From contig JAPPIB010000056.1 in the NCBI GenBank assembly GCA_028820695.1, positions 1 to 64,000 of the forward strand: a DNA stretch of 64,000 bases, read 5' to 3'. Position numbers and translations under genes: made by a program. Shown here piece after piece: positions 27,227 to 36,926 of the stretch. A model generated the notes under the pieces. That model was given only the letters and a program-made list of their open reading frames with translations. It had not been told where the DNA came from and made no database searches. How positions within the stretch are numbered: the stretch's first letter is position 1; every line of letters starts with the position of its first letter. This stretch comes from Acidiferrobacterales bacterium. GTDB lineage: Bacteria; Pseudomonadota; Gammaproteobacteria; Arenicellales; JAJDZL01.

Positions 27227-27243
27227 TTGGCACAAAAATTGCT
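27227..27243 (+). promoter_or_regulatory. Sigma-54 (RpoN) promoter of glnA
   Basis: TTGGCAC, then AAAAA, then TTGCT. This matches the -24/-12 consensus (TGGCAC-N5-TTGC) with the GG and GC dinucleotides at correct spacing. Transcription would begin near 27255, leaving a short leader before glnA (27294), which has a GGAGG ribosome binding site. Confidence 0.85.
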
Positions 27244-27293
27244 GATAAATAAGAGTTACGTAACTTTTATCTTCATTTGGGAGGAAAAATTCA

Positions 27294-28703
27294 ATGTCAG
27301 TTGAAAATGTCATGCAGATGATCAAGGATGTCGATGCCAAGTTTATCAGTCTGCGCTTTACAGACACCCGCGGCAAGGTGCAGCATCTTGATATTCCAAT
27401 TTCCGCATTCTCGGAGCAAATGTTCGACGAGAATGTGATGTTCGATGGCTCGTCGATTGCCGGGTGGCAGCCGATCAATGAGTCGGATATGGCTATGAGG
27501 CTCGATCCGACAGCAGTCGTAGTTGACCCGTTCACACAGGAGTCCACTGTTGCAGTGCGTTGCAGCATCTTTCACCCGACCCGGAACGAGTGGTACGAGA
27601 AAGACCCTCGCAGCATTGCACAGAAAGCGGAGAATTACCTTGCGTCAACCGGGCTGGCTGACACCGTCTATTTCGGACCGGAACCCGAGTTTTTCATTTT
27701 TGACGGGGTTCGCTGGGGCACCGCTATGGAAGGAGTCTTTTACGAAATCCATTCGTATGAAGGCGCATGGAATAGTGCCCAGGACTTTGATGAGGGGCCG
27801 AATCTGGGACACCGACCCACGGTCAAGGGTGGATATTTCCCGGTACCGCCGATCGACTCGCTGAGCGATGTCCGGGCGGCCATGTGTCAGGCGATGATCA
27901 GCATGGGTGTTGATGTCGAGAAACATCACCACGAAGTCGCGACAGCCGGTCAGGGCGAGATCGGTGTGGTCTACAACACCCTGGTCAAGATGGCAGACCG
28001 CACACAGCTGTATAAGTTCTGCGTCAAGAACGTTGCTGCCGCACACGGAATGACCGCAACTTTCATGCCCAAGCCTCTGGTCGGTGACAATGGCTCAGGA
28101 ATGCATACGCATCAGTCGCTGTTCAAGGATGGAAAAAATCTGTTCACGGGTGATGGTCCTTGTGGCCTGAGCGAAATGGCACTGCATTACATCGGCGGAA
28201 TTTTCAAGCACGCCAAAGCCCTCAATGCGTTCACCAATCCATCAACCAACAGCTACAAGCGGTTGGTACCGGGCTTCGAGGCTCCGGTCCTGTTGCGGTA
28301 CTCGGCAGTCAACCGATCCGCTTCGGTCCGTATCCCGTTCTCACCGGAAGGTGGCCGCCGCATCGAGGTCCGTTTTCCGGATCCATTGGCAAATCCGTAT
28401 CTGGCGTTCTCCGCGATGATGATGGCGGGACTGGACGGCATCAAGAACAAGATTGACCCGGGGAGTCCGGCCGAGGTGGACTTGTACGAGCTTTCCCGCG
28501 AGGACGAAAGAAAGATTCCGCACGTCGCAGCTTCCCTGCGCCAGGCGCTGGAAGCTCTGGATTCTGATCGGGATTTCCTCAAGGTTGGAGGGGTATTCAC
28601 AGACAATACCATTGATTCATATATCGAATTGCTGTCAGACGATGTCGATGCCATGCAGTTGGTCACGCATCCACTGGAATTTGAAATGTACTACAGCGGC
28701 TGA
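27294..28703 (+). CDS. glnA: Type I glutamine synthetase
   Basis: GlnA condenses glutamate and ammonia with ATP. The 469-residue length, 'FDGSSIAGW', '[10 protein letters not shown]', '[13 protein letters not shown]' and '[17 protein letters not shown]' identify the proteobacterial GSI-beta enzyme. The adenylylation tyrosine is present as Tyr398 (397 without Met) in 'EVDLYELS', so control by GlnE is expected. A sigma-54 promoter and an NtrC-type site lie upstream, and ntrB-ntrC follow, the classical glnA-ntrB-ntrC layout. A hairpin separates glnA from ntrB. Confidence 0.98.
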   Translation: MSVENVMQMIKDVDAKFISLRFTDTRGKVQHLDIPISAFSEQMFDENVMFDGSSIAGWQPINESDMAMRLDPTAVVVDPFTQESTVAVRCSIFHPTRNEWYEKDPRSIAQKAENYLASTGLADTVYFGPEPEFFIFDGVRWGTAMEGVFYEIHSYEGAWNSAQDFDEGPNLGHRPTVKGGYFPVPPIDSLSDVRAAMCQAMISMGVDVEKHHHEVATAGQGEIGVVYNTLVKMADRTQLYKFCVKNVAAAHGMTATFMPKPLVGDNGSGMHTHQSLFKDGKNLFTGDGPCGLSEMALHYIGGIFKHAKALNAFTNPSTNSYKRLVPGFEAPVLLRYSAVNRSASVRIPFSPEGGRRIEVRFPDPLANPYLAFSAMMMAGLDGIKNKIDPGSPAEVDLYELSREDERKIPHVAASLRQALEALDSDRDFLKVGGVFTDNTIDSYIELLSDDVDAMQLVTHPLEFEMYYSG

Positions 28704-28788
28704 TCCGCTGCCGGCCGTCCTTGAACTGTTGGTGGGACTGTGCCATGAACTCAGGTTAGTCAACTCGCTTGATCGGGTTGTGCAGATT

Positions 28789-28812
28789 CCGGGAATCCGA
28801 TCAGATTCCCGG
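28789..28812 (+). promoter_or_regulatory. Intercistronic hairpin between glnA and ntrB
   Basis: CCGGGAATC (28789-28797) and GATTCCCGG (28804-28812) form a perfect 9-bp stem with a 6-nt loop. No U-tract follows, so full termination is unlikely. It may act as a processing or 3'-end stabilising structure that lowers ntrBC expression relative to glnA. Confidence 0.65.
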
Positions 28813-28877
28813 GCCTGCGCAACTGTGGCAGCTGGAAGGGAGCGGGAGCTGATTCGGTCTGATGATTGAAAATCCGC

Positions 28878-30017
28878 ATGAATGTTGACTCAAACTCATT
28901 TTCGGAACTGTTCGATTCGACCGGGAAAGCTCGACAGACACCCGGAATTGTGCACAATCTCGGTACTGCAATCGTCGTCTGCAATGAGCAGCTGAACGTC
29001 GTGCTGCTCAACCCATCGGCCCAATCGTTGCTGGATGTCAGCGAAAATCAGGCTCTGGGGCAAAGTATTGTGACCCATTTCGGGCACGAGGACACGGAGC
29101 AAATCATGCAACGATGCCTGCACGAGCGTCGATCGACCACACTTCGCCATATCGAACTGATCAATGCCAATCATCGAATTCGGCGCGTCGACTGCATTCT
29201 GACTCCGACATTCTCCAACGGCTCGCCGCACCTGATATTGGAGTTCAATGAAGTCAATACGGTTGTGGGGCAACTGCTGGAAAGTTCCGCGACGACGGGC
29301 GAGAGCGCGAACGCAGCGGTCTTGCGATCGATCGCGCACGAGATCAAAAACCCGCTGGGCGGTCTTCGCGGCGCGGCGCAGTTGCTGCAGGAGGAACTAG
29401 AAGGGAATTCCGGCCTTAAGGATTACACGAGAATCATCATTCGGGAAGCCGATCGGTTATGCAGTCTCGTCGACGACATGTCAGGACCTCAGATACCGCT
29501 CCGAAGGGCAAGGGTCAATATCCACAAGGTACTTGAACACGTGTGCAGGCTGGTTCTCGCGGAAAAGTCCGAAGGACTCGATGTGGTCCGGGATTATGAT
29601 CCAAGCCTTCCTGAGATTTCCGGCGATCACGAGCAGCTGATCCAAGTGTTTATCAATATCGTAAGAAACGCGATGGAAGCGTTCGACAATTCAGGCCGAC
29701 TCACAGTCCGTACCAGGGTTCAGCCCCAGGCTACCTTGGGCAAGAAACGCTACCGTAACGCGGCTCGGATTGAAATCGAGGATGACGGACCCGGCATACC
29801 AGCAAACCTGCTTGATCAGATTTTCTTTCCGCTGATCTCGGGCAAGGCGAACGGAGAGGGGCTGGGATTGGCCATCGTCCGGCAGATCATCACCCGCCAT
29901 GAAGGTTCAGTGACGGTTGACAGTCGACCGGGACGAACCTGTTTCACAATCCTGCTCAAGTTTGCCGATCAGACCGGGTACCCGGAACAGGCCGTGCAAT
30001 ACGGAGAAACGGCATGA
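28878..30017 (+). CDS. glnL: Nitrogen regulation sensor kinase NtrB (GlnL)
   Basis: NtrB phosphorylates or dephosphorylates NtrC depending on PII. The protein has an N-terminal PAS domain (about 15-125), an H-box with the phospho-accepting His154 in 'AHEIKNPLGGLRGA', and an ATPase region with the N-box 'FINIVRNAMEAF', 'DDGPGIPANLLDQIFFPL' and 'GEGLGLAIVRQI'. It has no membrane segment, as expected for cytoplasmic NtrB. I start at the ATG at 28878; a TTG at 28866 is also in frame. It overlaps ntrC by 4 bp. Confidence 0.95.
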   Translation: MNVDSNSFSELFDSTGKARQTPGIVHNLGTAIVVCNEQLNVVLLNPSAQSLLDVSENQALGQSIVTHFGHEDTEQIMQRCLHERRSTTLRHIELINANHRIRRVDCILTPTFSNGSPHLILEFNEVNTVVGQLLESSATTGESANAAVLRSIAHEIKNPLGGLRGAAQLLQEELEGNSGLKDYTRIIIREADRLCSLVDDMSGPQIPLRRARVNIHKVLEHVCRLVLAEKSEGLDVVRDYDPSLPEISGDHEQLIQVFINIVRNAMEAFDNSGRLTVRTRVQPQATLGKKRYRNAARIEIEDDGPGIPANLLDQIFFPLISGKANGEGLGLAIVRQIITRHEGSVTVDSRPGRTCFTILLKFADQTGYPEQAVQYGETA

Positions 30018-31420
30018 GAAAGAGTTCCGCCGCGCCGGTCTGGATCGTCGATGACGACGAATCAATTCGTTGGGTGCTGACCCGAGCCCTCAATAACCAG
30101 GCAATCGAGAGCAGATCATTTGCCAGTGCCAAAGACGCGCTGGATCAGTTTGATCAGGAGTTTCCGCGGGTTGTCATCACTGACATCCGAATGGAAGGTA
30201 TCGACGGTCTTTCGTTTCTCGATCGGGTGCAAGCGGTGGCGCCGGAATTGCCGGTCATAGTCATGACAGCTTATTCCGACCTGGATACAACTGTTGAGTC
30301 ATTCAAGCGCGGAGCCACTGAGCATCTGCCGAAACCATTCGACATCGAAGTGGCGGTCACCCTGATCAGACGGGTCATGGACGAAACCTCGAGTGACAAT
30401 GCGCCGACCGCCTCACAAGAGCCGGCACGCACATCGATGATCGGCGACTCCGTCGTCATGCAGGAAGTGTTCCGGGCGATAGGCAGACTCTCCAAGTCCG
30501 ATCTGAATGTTCTGATTACCGGAGAGTCAGGGACCGGGAAAGAACTGGTTGCCCGCGCACTGTTTGAGAGCAGCAGCCGCAAAAGCCAGCCCTTTGTCGC
30601 AATCAACGCGGCTGCGATTCCAGCCGACCTGCTCGAGTCAGAGCTTTTCGGGCACGAGAAAGGCGCCTTCACCGGTGCCAATCAGCGTCGTGTCGGCCGA
30701 TTCGAGCAGGCGAATCACGGTACACTGTTTCTCGACGAGATCGGCGACATGCCACACGACCTGCAAAGTCGTCTGCTCAGGGTGATGTCGGAGGGGAAGT
30801 TCTATCGCGTGGGCGGTGTCAATGAGATCAGCGTCGATGTGCGTATCATCGCGGCCACCAACCAAGATATCGAATCCCGGGTTGACAGCCAGTCATTTCG
30901 CACCGATCTGTTTCACAGACTGAATGTTGTCCGAATCGCACTGGCTCCGGTACGTGATCGCGGAAACGACATTCCACGGTTGCTCCGTCACTTCATGAGT
31001 CAGGCTGCAAAACAGTTCAAGGTCGAGGAGAAGTCATTCAATCAAGGAGCCATGGCGTGCCTGTGCGCGTATGCATGGCCGGGCAATGTTCGGGAAATCG
31101 AGAACTTCTGCCGTTCGATCACGGTCATGAGCCCTTCCAGAGTCATCATGTCCCGAGACTTGCCGCCGCAGATCGAAGAGTGCCGATACGGTGCGGGAAA
31201 TACTGAAATGGCACCCGACGATTGGGAACAGTCGCTGCAGTTTGCGATCGGACAGATGCTGGAGTCGGATGAACTGGTACAGAACGGCCAGATAAGAGAT
31301 GAGATCGAACGCGTCATGCTGGAGTGTACGCTGCAGAGTACTGATGGTTCAAGGCAGAAAACTGCCGACATTCTGGGATGGGGACGAAACACCATCACCC
31401 GCAAGGTCAAGGAATTGTGA
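30014..31420 (+). CDS. glnG: Nitrogen response regulator NtrC (GlnG)
   Basis: NtrC activates sigma-54 promoters. The receiver domain spans 1-125 with the phosphorylation site Asp57 ('VVITDIRMEG'). The AAA+ domain has Walker A GESGTGKE (170-177), the sigma-54 contact loop GAFTGA (217-222) and 'GTLFLDEIGDMP'. A Fis-type helix-turn-helix ends the protein ('RQKTADILGWGRNTITRKVKEL'). The intact GAFTGA loop supports activity at the two sigma-54 promoters found here. Confidence 0.97.
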   Translation: MRKSSAAPVWIVDDDESIRWVLTRALNNQAIESRSFASAKDALDQFDQEFPRVVITDIRMEGIDGLSFLDRVQAVAPELPVIVMTAYSDLDTTVESFKRGATEHLPKPFDIEVAVTLIRRVMDETSSDNAPTASQEPARTSMIGDSVVMQEVFRAIGRLSKSDLNVLITGESGTGKELVARALFESSSRKSQPFVAINAAAIPADLLESELFGHEKGAFTGANQRRVGRFEQANHGTLFLDEIGDMPHDLQSRLLRVMSEGKFYRVGGVNEISVDVRIIAATNQDIESRVDSQSFRTDLFHRLNVVRIALAPVRDRGNDIPRLLRHFMSQAAKQFKVEEKSFNQGAMACLCAYAWPGNVREIENFCRSITVMSPSRVIMSRDLPPQIEECRYGAGNTEMAPDDWEQSLQFAIGQMLESDELVQNGQIRDEIERVMLECTLQSTDGSRQKTADILGWGRNTITRKVKEL

Positions 31421-31579
31421 CCTGATGCAGTCGTCTCAAGCTTCGATCGTTGGAGTGGAATGACGCAGTACCATACTGTGCAGCCGGTATCGTCGGATGC
31501 GACATCAAATTCAATTTGAAACGGGTAAAAACTAGTAAAATATCCGCTCTTTACGTTGCAATTTTTCACCCTGTTACCG

Positions 31580-32785
31580 ATGCCTGGCAGTTTCATATTC
31601 ACTTCAGAATCTGTTTCTGAAGGACACCCCGACAAAATGGCGGATCAGATTTCTGACGCCATTCTCGATGCCCTGATTGAACAGGACCCGAATTCCAGGG
31701 CCGGTTGTGAGACACTGGTCAAGTCAACCAGTGCCGATGGCGGATCTGGCGGGTTGGAGCATCATGCCATACTGGCCGGCGAGATCTCCACCACCGCACA
31801 AGACATCGACTATGAGATGATTGTTCGCGGGACCATCAGGGACATCGGATACGATTCGGATTCGCGGGGATTCGACTGGCAGACGGTCCAGGTCACCAAT
31901 TTGCTCAACGAACAGTCACCCGACATTGCGCAGGGCGTCAACGAGGGTGAGGGTGAGGATACCGAACAGGGTGCCGGTGATCAGGGACTGATGTTTGGCT
32001 TCGCGTGCGATGAGACAGATGTACTGATGCCATGGCCGATCACCTACGCACACAGACTGGTGCAGCGACAGTCAGAAGTCCGAAAAGGCGGACGGCTCGA
32101 CTGGCTCGGGCCCGATGCCAAATCCCAGGTCAGTGTGGTCTACGAAAACAATAATCCGGTGTCGATCGATACTGTGGTGCTGTCGACGCAACATGATGCA
32201 GACGTCTGTTTCCAGCAGGTCAGGGACGGTGTCATTGAGGAGATTATCAAGCCTGTCATACCAAATGACATGATGCCGTCGAAAGACAGGATACTGGTCA
32301 ATCCAACGGGTAAGTTCATTGATGGCGGTCCGAAAGCTGATTGTGGACTCACCGGACGAAAAATCATCGTCGATACGTACGGCGGTACAGCCCGTCACGG
32401 TGGCGGCGCGTTTTCCGGCAAGGACCCTTCGAAAGTCGACCGGTCCGCTGCCTATGCGACCCGGCATGTGGCGAAGAACATCGTGGCGGCGGGACTCGCG
32501 AAACGCTGCGAGGTGCAGATCGCCTACGCGATCGGAGTCGCCAGACCGGTTTCTCTCATGGTCAACACATTCGGAACCGGAAAACCCGGTCTCGATGACG
32601 ACAGGCTTTCAGCCATTGTCGATGGGGTTTTCGACCTTCGGCCGAAGCAGGTAATCGACGTTCTTGACCTATTGCGGCCGATTTACAGAAACACCGCCGT
32701 CTATGGTCACTTCGGACGAATCGAATCGGAGTTCACCTGGGAACTTACCGATAAGGTTGACGAACTGAAACAGGCCGCTGGCTGA
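31580..32785 (+). CDS. metK: S-adenosylmethionine synthase
   Basis: MetK makes SAM from methionine and ATP. Signatures are '[20 protein letters not shown]', '[10 protein letters not shown]' and '[19 protein letters not shown]'. The start at 31580 ([11 protein letters not shown]) matches the family N-terminus; an in-frame upstream TTG at 31556 is less likely. Compared with E. coli MetK the protein has about ten extra residues after 'CETLVKST' ([12 protein letters not shown]) and a Glu/Gly-rich insert ('[10 protein letters not shown]') before 'GAGDQG'. It precedes ahcY by 44 bp, joining SAM synthesis with SAH removal. Confidence 0.97.
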   Translation: MPGSFIFTSESVSEGHPDKMADQISDAILDALIEQDPNSRAGCETLVKSTSADGGSGGLEHHAILAGEISTTAQDIDYEMIVRGTIRDIGYDSDSRGFDWQTVQVTNLLNEQSPDIAQGVNEGEGEDTEQGAGDQGLMFGFACDETDVLMPWPITYAHRLVQRQSEVRKGGRLDWLGPDAKSQVSVVYENNNPVSIDTVVLSTQHDADVCFQQVRDGVIEEIIKPVIPNDMMPSKDRILVNPTGKFIDGGPKADCGLTGRKIIVDTYGGTARHGGGAFSGKDPSKVDRSAAYATRHVAKNIVAAGLAKRCEVQIAYAIGVARPVSLMVNTFGTGKPGLDDDRLSAIVDGVFDLRPKQVIDVLDLLRPIYRNTAVYGHFGRIESEFTWELTDKVDELKQAAG

Positions 32786-32829
32786 GCCGCAGCGATGGAA
32801 AAATTGGAATTGACTGAACGGAGGCGGAA

Positions 32830-34140
32830 ATGACCGCAGTGCTGAAATCGGTTTCGGAAGACTTCAAGGTCGCAGACCTCGCACTGGCGCAATGGGGACG
32901 GAAGGAAATTGCCATTGCCGAGACGGAAATGCCCGGATTGATGGCGCTTCGCGGCAAGTTCGCCGAGCAGCAGCCTCTCGCAGGTGCGCGCATAGCCGGT
33001 TGCCTGCACATGACGATCCAGACTGCGGTGCTGATTGAGACACTGCAGCACCTCGGTGGCGAAGTCCGCTGGTCTTCATGTAACATCTTTTCCACCCAAG
33101 ACCACGCGGCGGCGGCTATCGCTTCAGCCGGCACACCTGTCTTCGCATGGAAAGGCGAGACAGAAGAGGAATACTGGTGGTGTGTGGACCAGACAATATT
33201 CGGCCCGGACAACTGGCGTCCGAACATGTTGCTGGACGACGGCGGCGACCTGACCCTGGTCATGCATGAGAAGTATCCGGAACTGATGGCTGACGTTCGC
33301 GGACTGACTGAGGAAACTACAACAGGTGTCCATCGTCTTTACGAGATGATGAACGAAAACTTGCTTCAGTGCCCCGCGTTCAACGTCAACGATTCAGTCA
33401 CCAAGAGTAAGTTTGACAATCTTTACGGTTGTCGAGAGTCGCTGCTTGATGGAATCAAGCGCGCAACCGACGTGATGATTGCGGGGAAGATCGCGGTGGT
33501 ATGCGGATACGGTGATGTCGGCAAGGGGTGCGCCCAGTCCCTGCGGGGCCAAGGTGCCAACGTGCTCATCACAGAGATCGACCCGATTTGCGCATTGCAG
33601 GCAGCCATGGAAGGTTACCGGGTGGTCACCATGGAAGAGGCCGCGCCGATCGCTGACATCTTCGTGACGGCGACCGGCAACTGGCACGTCATCAAGATGG
33701 ATCACATGCACAAGATGAAAAATCAGGCAATCGTCTGCAACATCGGCCACTTCGATGGCGAAATCGATGTGACCTCACTTCGCGAGTTGGAATGGGAAAA
33801 TATCAAGCCGCAGGTCGATCACGTTATTTTTCCAGATGGAAAACGTCTGATTCTGCTCGCCGAGGGGAGGCTTGTCAATCTTGGCTGTGCAACCGGGCAT
33901 CCGAGTTTTGTGATGTCGAACTCATTCACCAACCAGGTGCTGGCCCAGATCGAATTGTGGGAGAACGCGGACAATTACCGCAACGAGGTATACGTACTGC
34001 CGAAAATCCTGGACGAGGAGGTCGCCCGGCTTCACCTGGACAAGATCGACGTTACGCTGACCCGTCTGACCGACGAGCAATCGCGGTATATCGGTGTCCC
34101 GGTCGAAGGTCCCTACAAACCGGAATATTATCGCTATTAG
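32830..34140 (+). CDS. ahcY: Adenosylhomocysteinase
   Basis: AhcY hydrolyses S-adenosylhomocysteine to homocysteine and adenosine using tightly bound NAD. Seen are '[16 protein letters not shown]', the substrate segment '[14 protein letters not shown]', the NAD Rossmann motif '[13 protein letters not shown]' and the C-terminal '[10 protein letters not shown]' that reaches into the partner subunit. A GGAGG ribosome binding site precedes it. Its pairing with metK indicates a methyl-cycle operon. No SAH riboswitch fits the short metK-ahcY gap. Confidence 0.98.
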   Translation: MTAVLKSVSEDFKVADLALAQWGRKEIAIAETEMPGLMALRGKFAEQQPLAGARIAGCLHMTIQTAVLIETLQHLGGEVRWSSCNIFSTQDHAAAAIASAGTPVFAWKGETEEEYWWCVDQTIFGPDNWRPNMLLDDGGDLTLVMHEKYPELMADVRGLTEETTTGVHRLYEMMNENLLQCPAFNVNDSVTKSKFDNLYGCRESLLDGIKRATDVMIAGKIAVVCGYGDVGKGCAQSLRGQGANVLITEIDPICALQAAMEGYRVVTMEEAAPIADIFVTATGNWHVIKMDHMHKMKNQAIVCNIGHFDGEIDVTSLRELEWENIKPQVDHVIFPDGKRLILLAEGRLVNLGCATGHPSFVMSNSFTNQVLAQIELWENADNYRNEVYVLPKILDEEVARLHLDKIDVTLTRLTDEQSRYIGVPVEGPYKPEYYRY

Positions 34141-34167
34141 GAACGTCCCGGACGTTCCCGAGCAGTC

Positions 34168-34380
34168 TTACTTTCCTGCTGATACACCAGCCAGCGACTG
34201 GCTTTCCAATATTGTGATGGTATCCTTGAGCTGAAGCTTTCGCTTCTTCAGCCGCCTGATCTGGAGTTCATCTACGTTCAGATCTTCCGACAGTCTCTTC
34301 AACACATCGTCAAGATCCCTGTGTTCTGTTTTAAGTTTCTCAATTCTTGTCTCAATATCCTCGGTAGTATTTTCAAGCAT
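34168..34380 (-). CDS. DUF465 (YdcH-like) small coiled-coil protein
   Basis: A 70-residue, highly charged helical protein with the DUF465 pattern 'IEKLKTEHRDLDDVLKRL' then 'LQIRRLKKRKLQLKDTI'. Members form antiparallel helical dimers and have no assigned function. It is convergent with ahcY, sharing a 27-bp gap that contains the small dyad GAACGTC/GACGTTC (34141-34157). The conserved short length argues for a real gene. Confidence 0.85.
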   Translation of the reverse strand: MLENTTEDIETRIEKLKTEHRDLDDVLKRLSEDLNVDELQIRRLKKRKLQLKDTITILESQSLAGVSAGK

Positions 34381-34713
34381 TTATATCTGATCCCTGGAAC
34401 GTTATAGATAGGTTTGGTTTATCAATTCGAATTTCAAATTTCACCTGCTCCGCTTACACCAGCGAATGGTGCGATATGCCACAGTCTGATAATTCATTAT
34501 AGTATCCAAAAATCTTGCATAGTGCAAAATCAAGCGTTGTTATTTCAGGGAATTTTTGACTGAATCGGTTAAAATTGTCGCTAACCGATTCCGATTTCTG
34601 ACAGCACTTGGCGGGCATATCTCGGGACCGGATGATTTCGAAGAGGCAGTGACCGATGGGTTGACACGGGTAGTGTTGACCGAAATTCCATGATTGGGGA
34701 AAAAGGACAGACG
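34381..34713. other. Divergent promoter region with a 10-bp inverted repeat
   Basis: This AT-rich gap separates the DUF465 gene from the spondin-type lipoprotein gene. GAATCGGTTA (34562-34571) and TAACCGATTC (34582-34591) are exact inverted repeats around a 10-nt spacer, typical of a dimeric regulator site or a hairpin. A TTGACT lies just upstream at about 34557. No RNA gene was recognised. Confidence 0.5.
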
Positions 34714-35430
34714 ATGAGAAAATCTCTACTGATAGCTGCAATCGTATTGAGTGCTTCAATGGCAGGTTGCGATCGCGTCAAAGATGCGTATGAGAAGGCG
34801 AAGTTCTGGGAAGGAGGCAGCAAGTCAGACGAGATACAGGTCAAAGTCACGAACATCACATCCGGCACATACCTGACACAGATTCTAGCGGTGGGACACA
34901 ACCGCGAGGACGAAACGATGTTCGAGTATGGCAGTGCGGCATCCACAGAATTGCAGGCTGTTGCTGAAGGTGGCAACATCGAGCCCATCGCAGGCACCTT
35001 CAGCACGGCCGACAGTCAGATCGTGAAGGACCCGAACAACGGCTTGCTGGGTCCGGGGGAGTCAACAACCTTCACGATTGGCAAGGGATACTCGCGACTT
35101 TCCCTGATTGCGCAGATACTGCCGACAAATGATGGGTTTGTGGCGGCGAACAACATTGTGATCCGGGAAGGCATCCAGGAACTCTACGCAATTGATGCCG
35201 GGACTGAAGCCAACGACGAGCAGATTACCGGCGGCGGTGCGCCCAATACACCTGGAATTCCAGCCGACCCGGGCGGTCTGGCAACTGGCGGAGCGACTGG
35301 AATCGCATCGGCCGTCATTGAGGGCAAGGTTGATCGGCATCCTGGAATCAGTGGCGGTGAGGGGTCGGCTCTTAATCCGCAAATCCATGGCTGGAGCGGG
35401 GCTATTGCCGTCTTGAACATTGAGATGTAG
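34714..35430 (+). CDS. Spondin-domain lipoprotein
   Basis: A 238-residue lipoprotein starting at ATG 34714. The signal sequence ends in a lipobox with Cys19 (SMAGC). The mature part contains a spondin N-type beta sandwich, recognised by 'VKVTNITSGTYLTQILAVGH', 'STADSQIVKDPNNGLLGPGE' and 'LSLIAQILPTNDGFVAAN'. Spondin domains are known from animal extracellular matrix proteins and occur in many marine bacterial exported proteins; the bacterial role is not established. The Gly/Pro-rich C-terminal part looks flexible. An outer-membrane surface location is likely but not shown. Confidence 0.85.
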   Translation: MRKSLLIAAIVLSASMAGCDRVKDAYEKAKFWEGGSKSDEIQVKVTNITSGTYLTQILAVGHNREDETMFEYGSAASTELQAVAEGGNIEPIAGTFSTADSQIVKDPNNGLLGPGESTTFTIGKGYSRLSLIAQILPTNDGFVAANNIVIREGIQELYAIDAGTEANDEQITGGGAPNTPGIPADPGGLATGGATGIASAVIEGKVDRHPGISGGEGSALNPQIHGWSGAIAVLNIEM

Positions 35431-35486
35431 CTTTCTGAGGAAAGACATCACAGACAGACACGAACAGGAATTTGGAGGTTCAATCA

Positions 35487-36830
35487 ATGACCAGCAGTTC
35501 GGAAATGCTTGCACTGGACAAGTCTCATCTTATCCATCCGCTGCACGTAACCGGTGCACATGATAACGCCAGAATCTGGGTGGAAGGTCGAGGTTCGACA
35601 CTGATCGACTCCAACGGCAAGGAATATATCGATGGCCTGGCCGGACTTTGGAACAATACCGCGGGGCACAGTGCTCAGGAACTGATCGATGCGGCAGCAC
35701 AGCAGTACGCCAGATTGCCGTATGCTTCCGGTTATGTGGGCAGTTCCAACGAGAAAGCGATCGAACTTGCGGAGAAACTTGCAGCCATCGCCTATCCCGG
35801 CATCAACCGCTTCTATCTGACTTCGGGCGGCGGTGAGGCGACAGACTCCTCCATCAAGATTTCCAGGTACTACTGGAAACTCAGGGGCAAACCCGAGAAG
35901 ACCAAAGTCATATCAAGGATGCTTGGCTATCATGGCGTCACATTCGCCGCGATGTGCGCGACCGGAATTCCGCCGTACTGGCCGATGTTCGAACCGAGAA
36001 TTCCTGGATTCTCATTCATTCAGTCGCCGTATCCATATCGCTACGAGTCCGCCGATTCCAGCGTGAGTCAGGGGATCGCTGCGGCAAACGAACTCGAGAA
36101 CAGAATTCTTGCGGAAGGCCCGGATACCGTAGCAATGTTTATCGCAGAACCGGTACAGGGTTCCGGCGGTGTCATTCCTCCGCAGGATGATTACTTTCCT
36201 AGAATCCGTGAGATCTGCGACCGGTACGATGTGCTTTTTGTAGCCGATGAGGTGATTACAGGATTCGGCCGTACCGGCAAGATGTTCGCGTTGGAACATT
36301 GGGGCATTGAACCCGATATCGTCCAGTTTGCCAAGGCGATCACATCGGGATATTTCCCATTTGGCGGAATCGGCATCAGCGATGCGATTGCCGATGCCAT
36401 GGACGCCAGTAACGAACCGTTCATGCATGCGTACACCTATAGCGCTCATCCCATAGGAAGTGCGATCGCATGCGCAATGATCGATCTGATTCAAAGAGAG
36501 GACTTTCCGGGCCTGGCGGCCGCAAAAGGCAACCGGCTGATGGACAACCTGCAATCCGCACTGGGCGATCATCCGCACGTCGGCGAGGTTCGGGGGCTGG
36601 GCCTGCTGGCCGGTGTCGAGTACGTCAGGGACAAGGCGACGAAAGAAGCATTTGATCCAGCCGAACAGGTTGGCAACAAGATTCTGGATGCGGCCATGGA
36701 GCGCGGTCTTTTCAGTCGCGTGAGAGGAGACGTATTCTGCCTGGCACCGCCGATCATCACCGAAGATTCGGAATTGGACCGGCTTGCCGCCATATTGCGG
36801 GCCGCCACGATTGACGTACTCGGAACATGA
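35487..36830 (+). CDS. Class III (omega) PLP-dependent aminotransferase
   Basis: A fold-type I aminotransferase of 447 residues with 'DGLAGLWNNTAGH', 'YLTSGGGEATDSSIKI', 'MLGYHGVTFAAM', the PLP Asp in 'LFVADEVITGFGRTGKMFA', and the Schiff-base Lys in 'QFAKAITSGYFPFGG'. This matches the beta-alanine/putrescine/taurine-pyruvate transaminase group; the precise amine donor cannot be named. The ATG at 35487 is fixed by a GGAGG 7-9 nt upstream. It follows the spondin-type lipoprotein by 56 bp. Confidence 0.93.
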   Translation: MTSSSEMLALDKSHLIHPLHVTGAHDNARIWVEGRGSTLIDSNGKEYIDGLAGLWNNTAGHSAQELIDAAAQQYARLPYASGYVGSSNEKAIELAEKLAAIAYPGINRFYLTSGGGEATDSSIKISRYYWKLRGKPEKTKVISRMLGYHGVTFAAMCATGIPPYWPMFEPRIPGFSFIQSPYPYRYESADSSVSQGIAAANELENRILAEGPDTVAMFIAEPVQGSGGVIPPQDDYFPRIREICDRYDVLFVADEVITGFGRTGKMFALEHWGIEPDIVQFAKAITSGYFPFGGIGISDAIADAMDASNEPFMHAYTYSAHPIGSAIACAMIDLIQREDFPGLAAAKGNRLMDNLQSALGDHPHVGEVRGLGLLAGVEYVRDKATKEAFDPAEQVGNKILDAAMERGLFSRVRGDVFCLAPPIITEDSELDRLAAILRAATIDVLGT

Positions 36831-36926
36831 TCACATGAACTCGATCGATCGCTCTGCCAGCCGAACACAGCCGGAGCGGACGCGTCAGTAGTCCGTTCGG
36901 GTGATGCCGGGGTACGGTGTTGGGAA

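Noticed and set aside
32785..32830. Possible SAH riboswitch before ahcY
   Set aside because: The gap is 44 bp, too short for the known fold.
34141..34157. Terminator after ahcY (GAACGTC/GACGTTC)
   Set aside because: The stem is 7 bp and no T-run follows, so it was not listed as a separate terminator.
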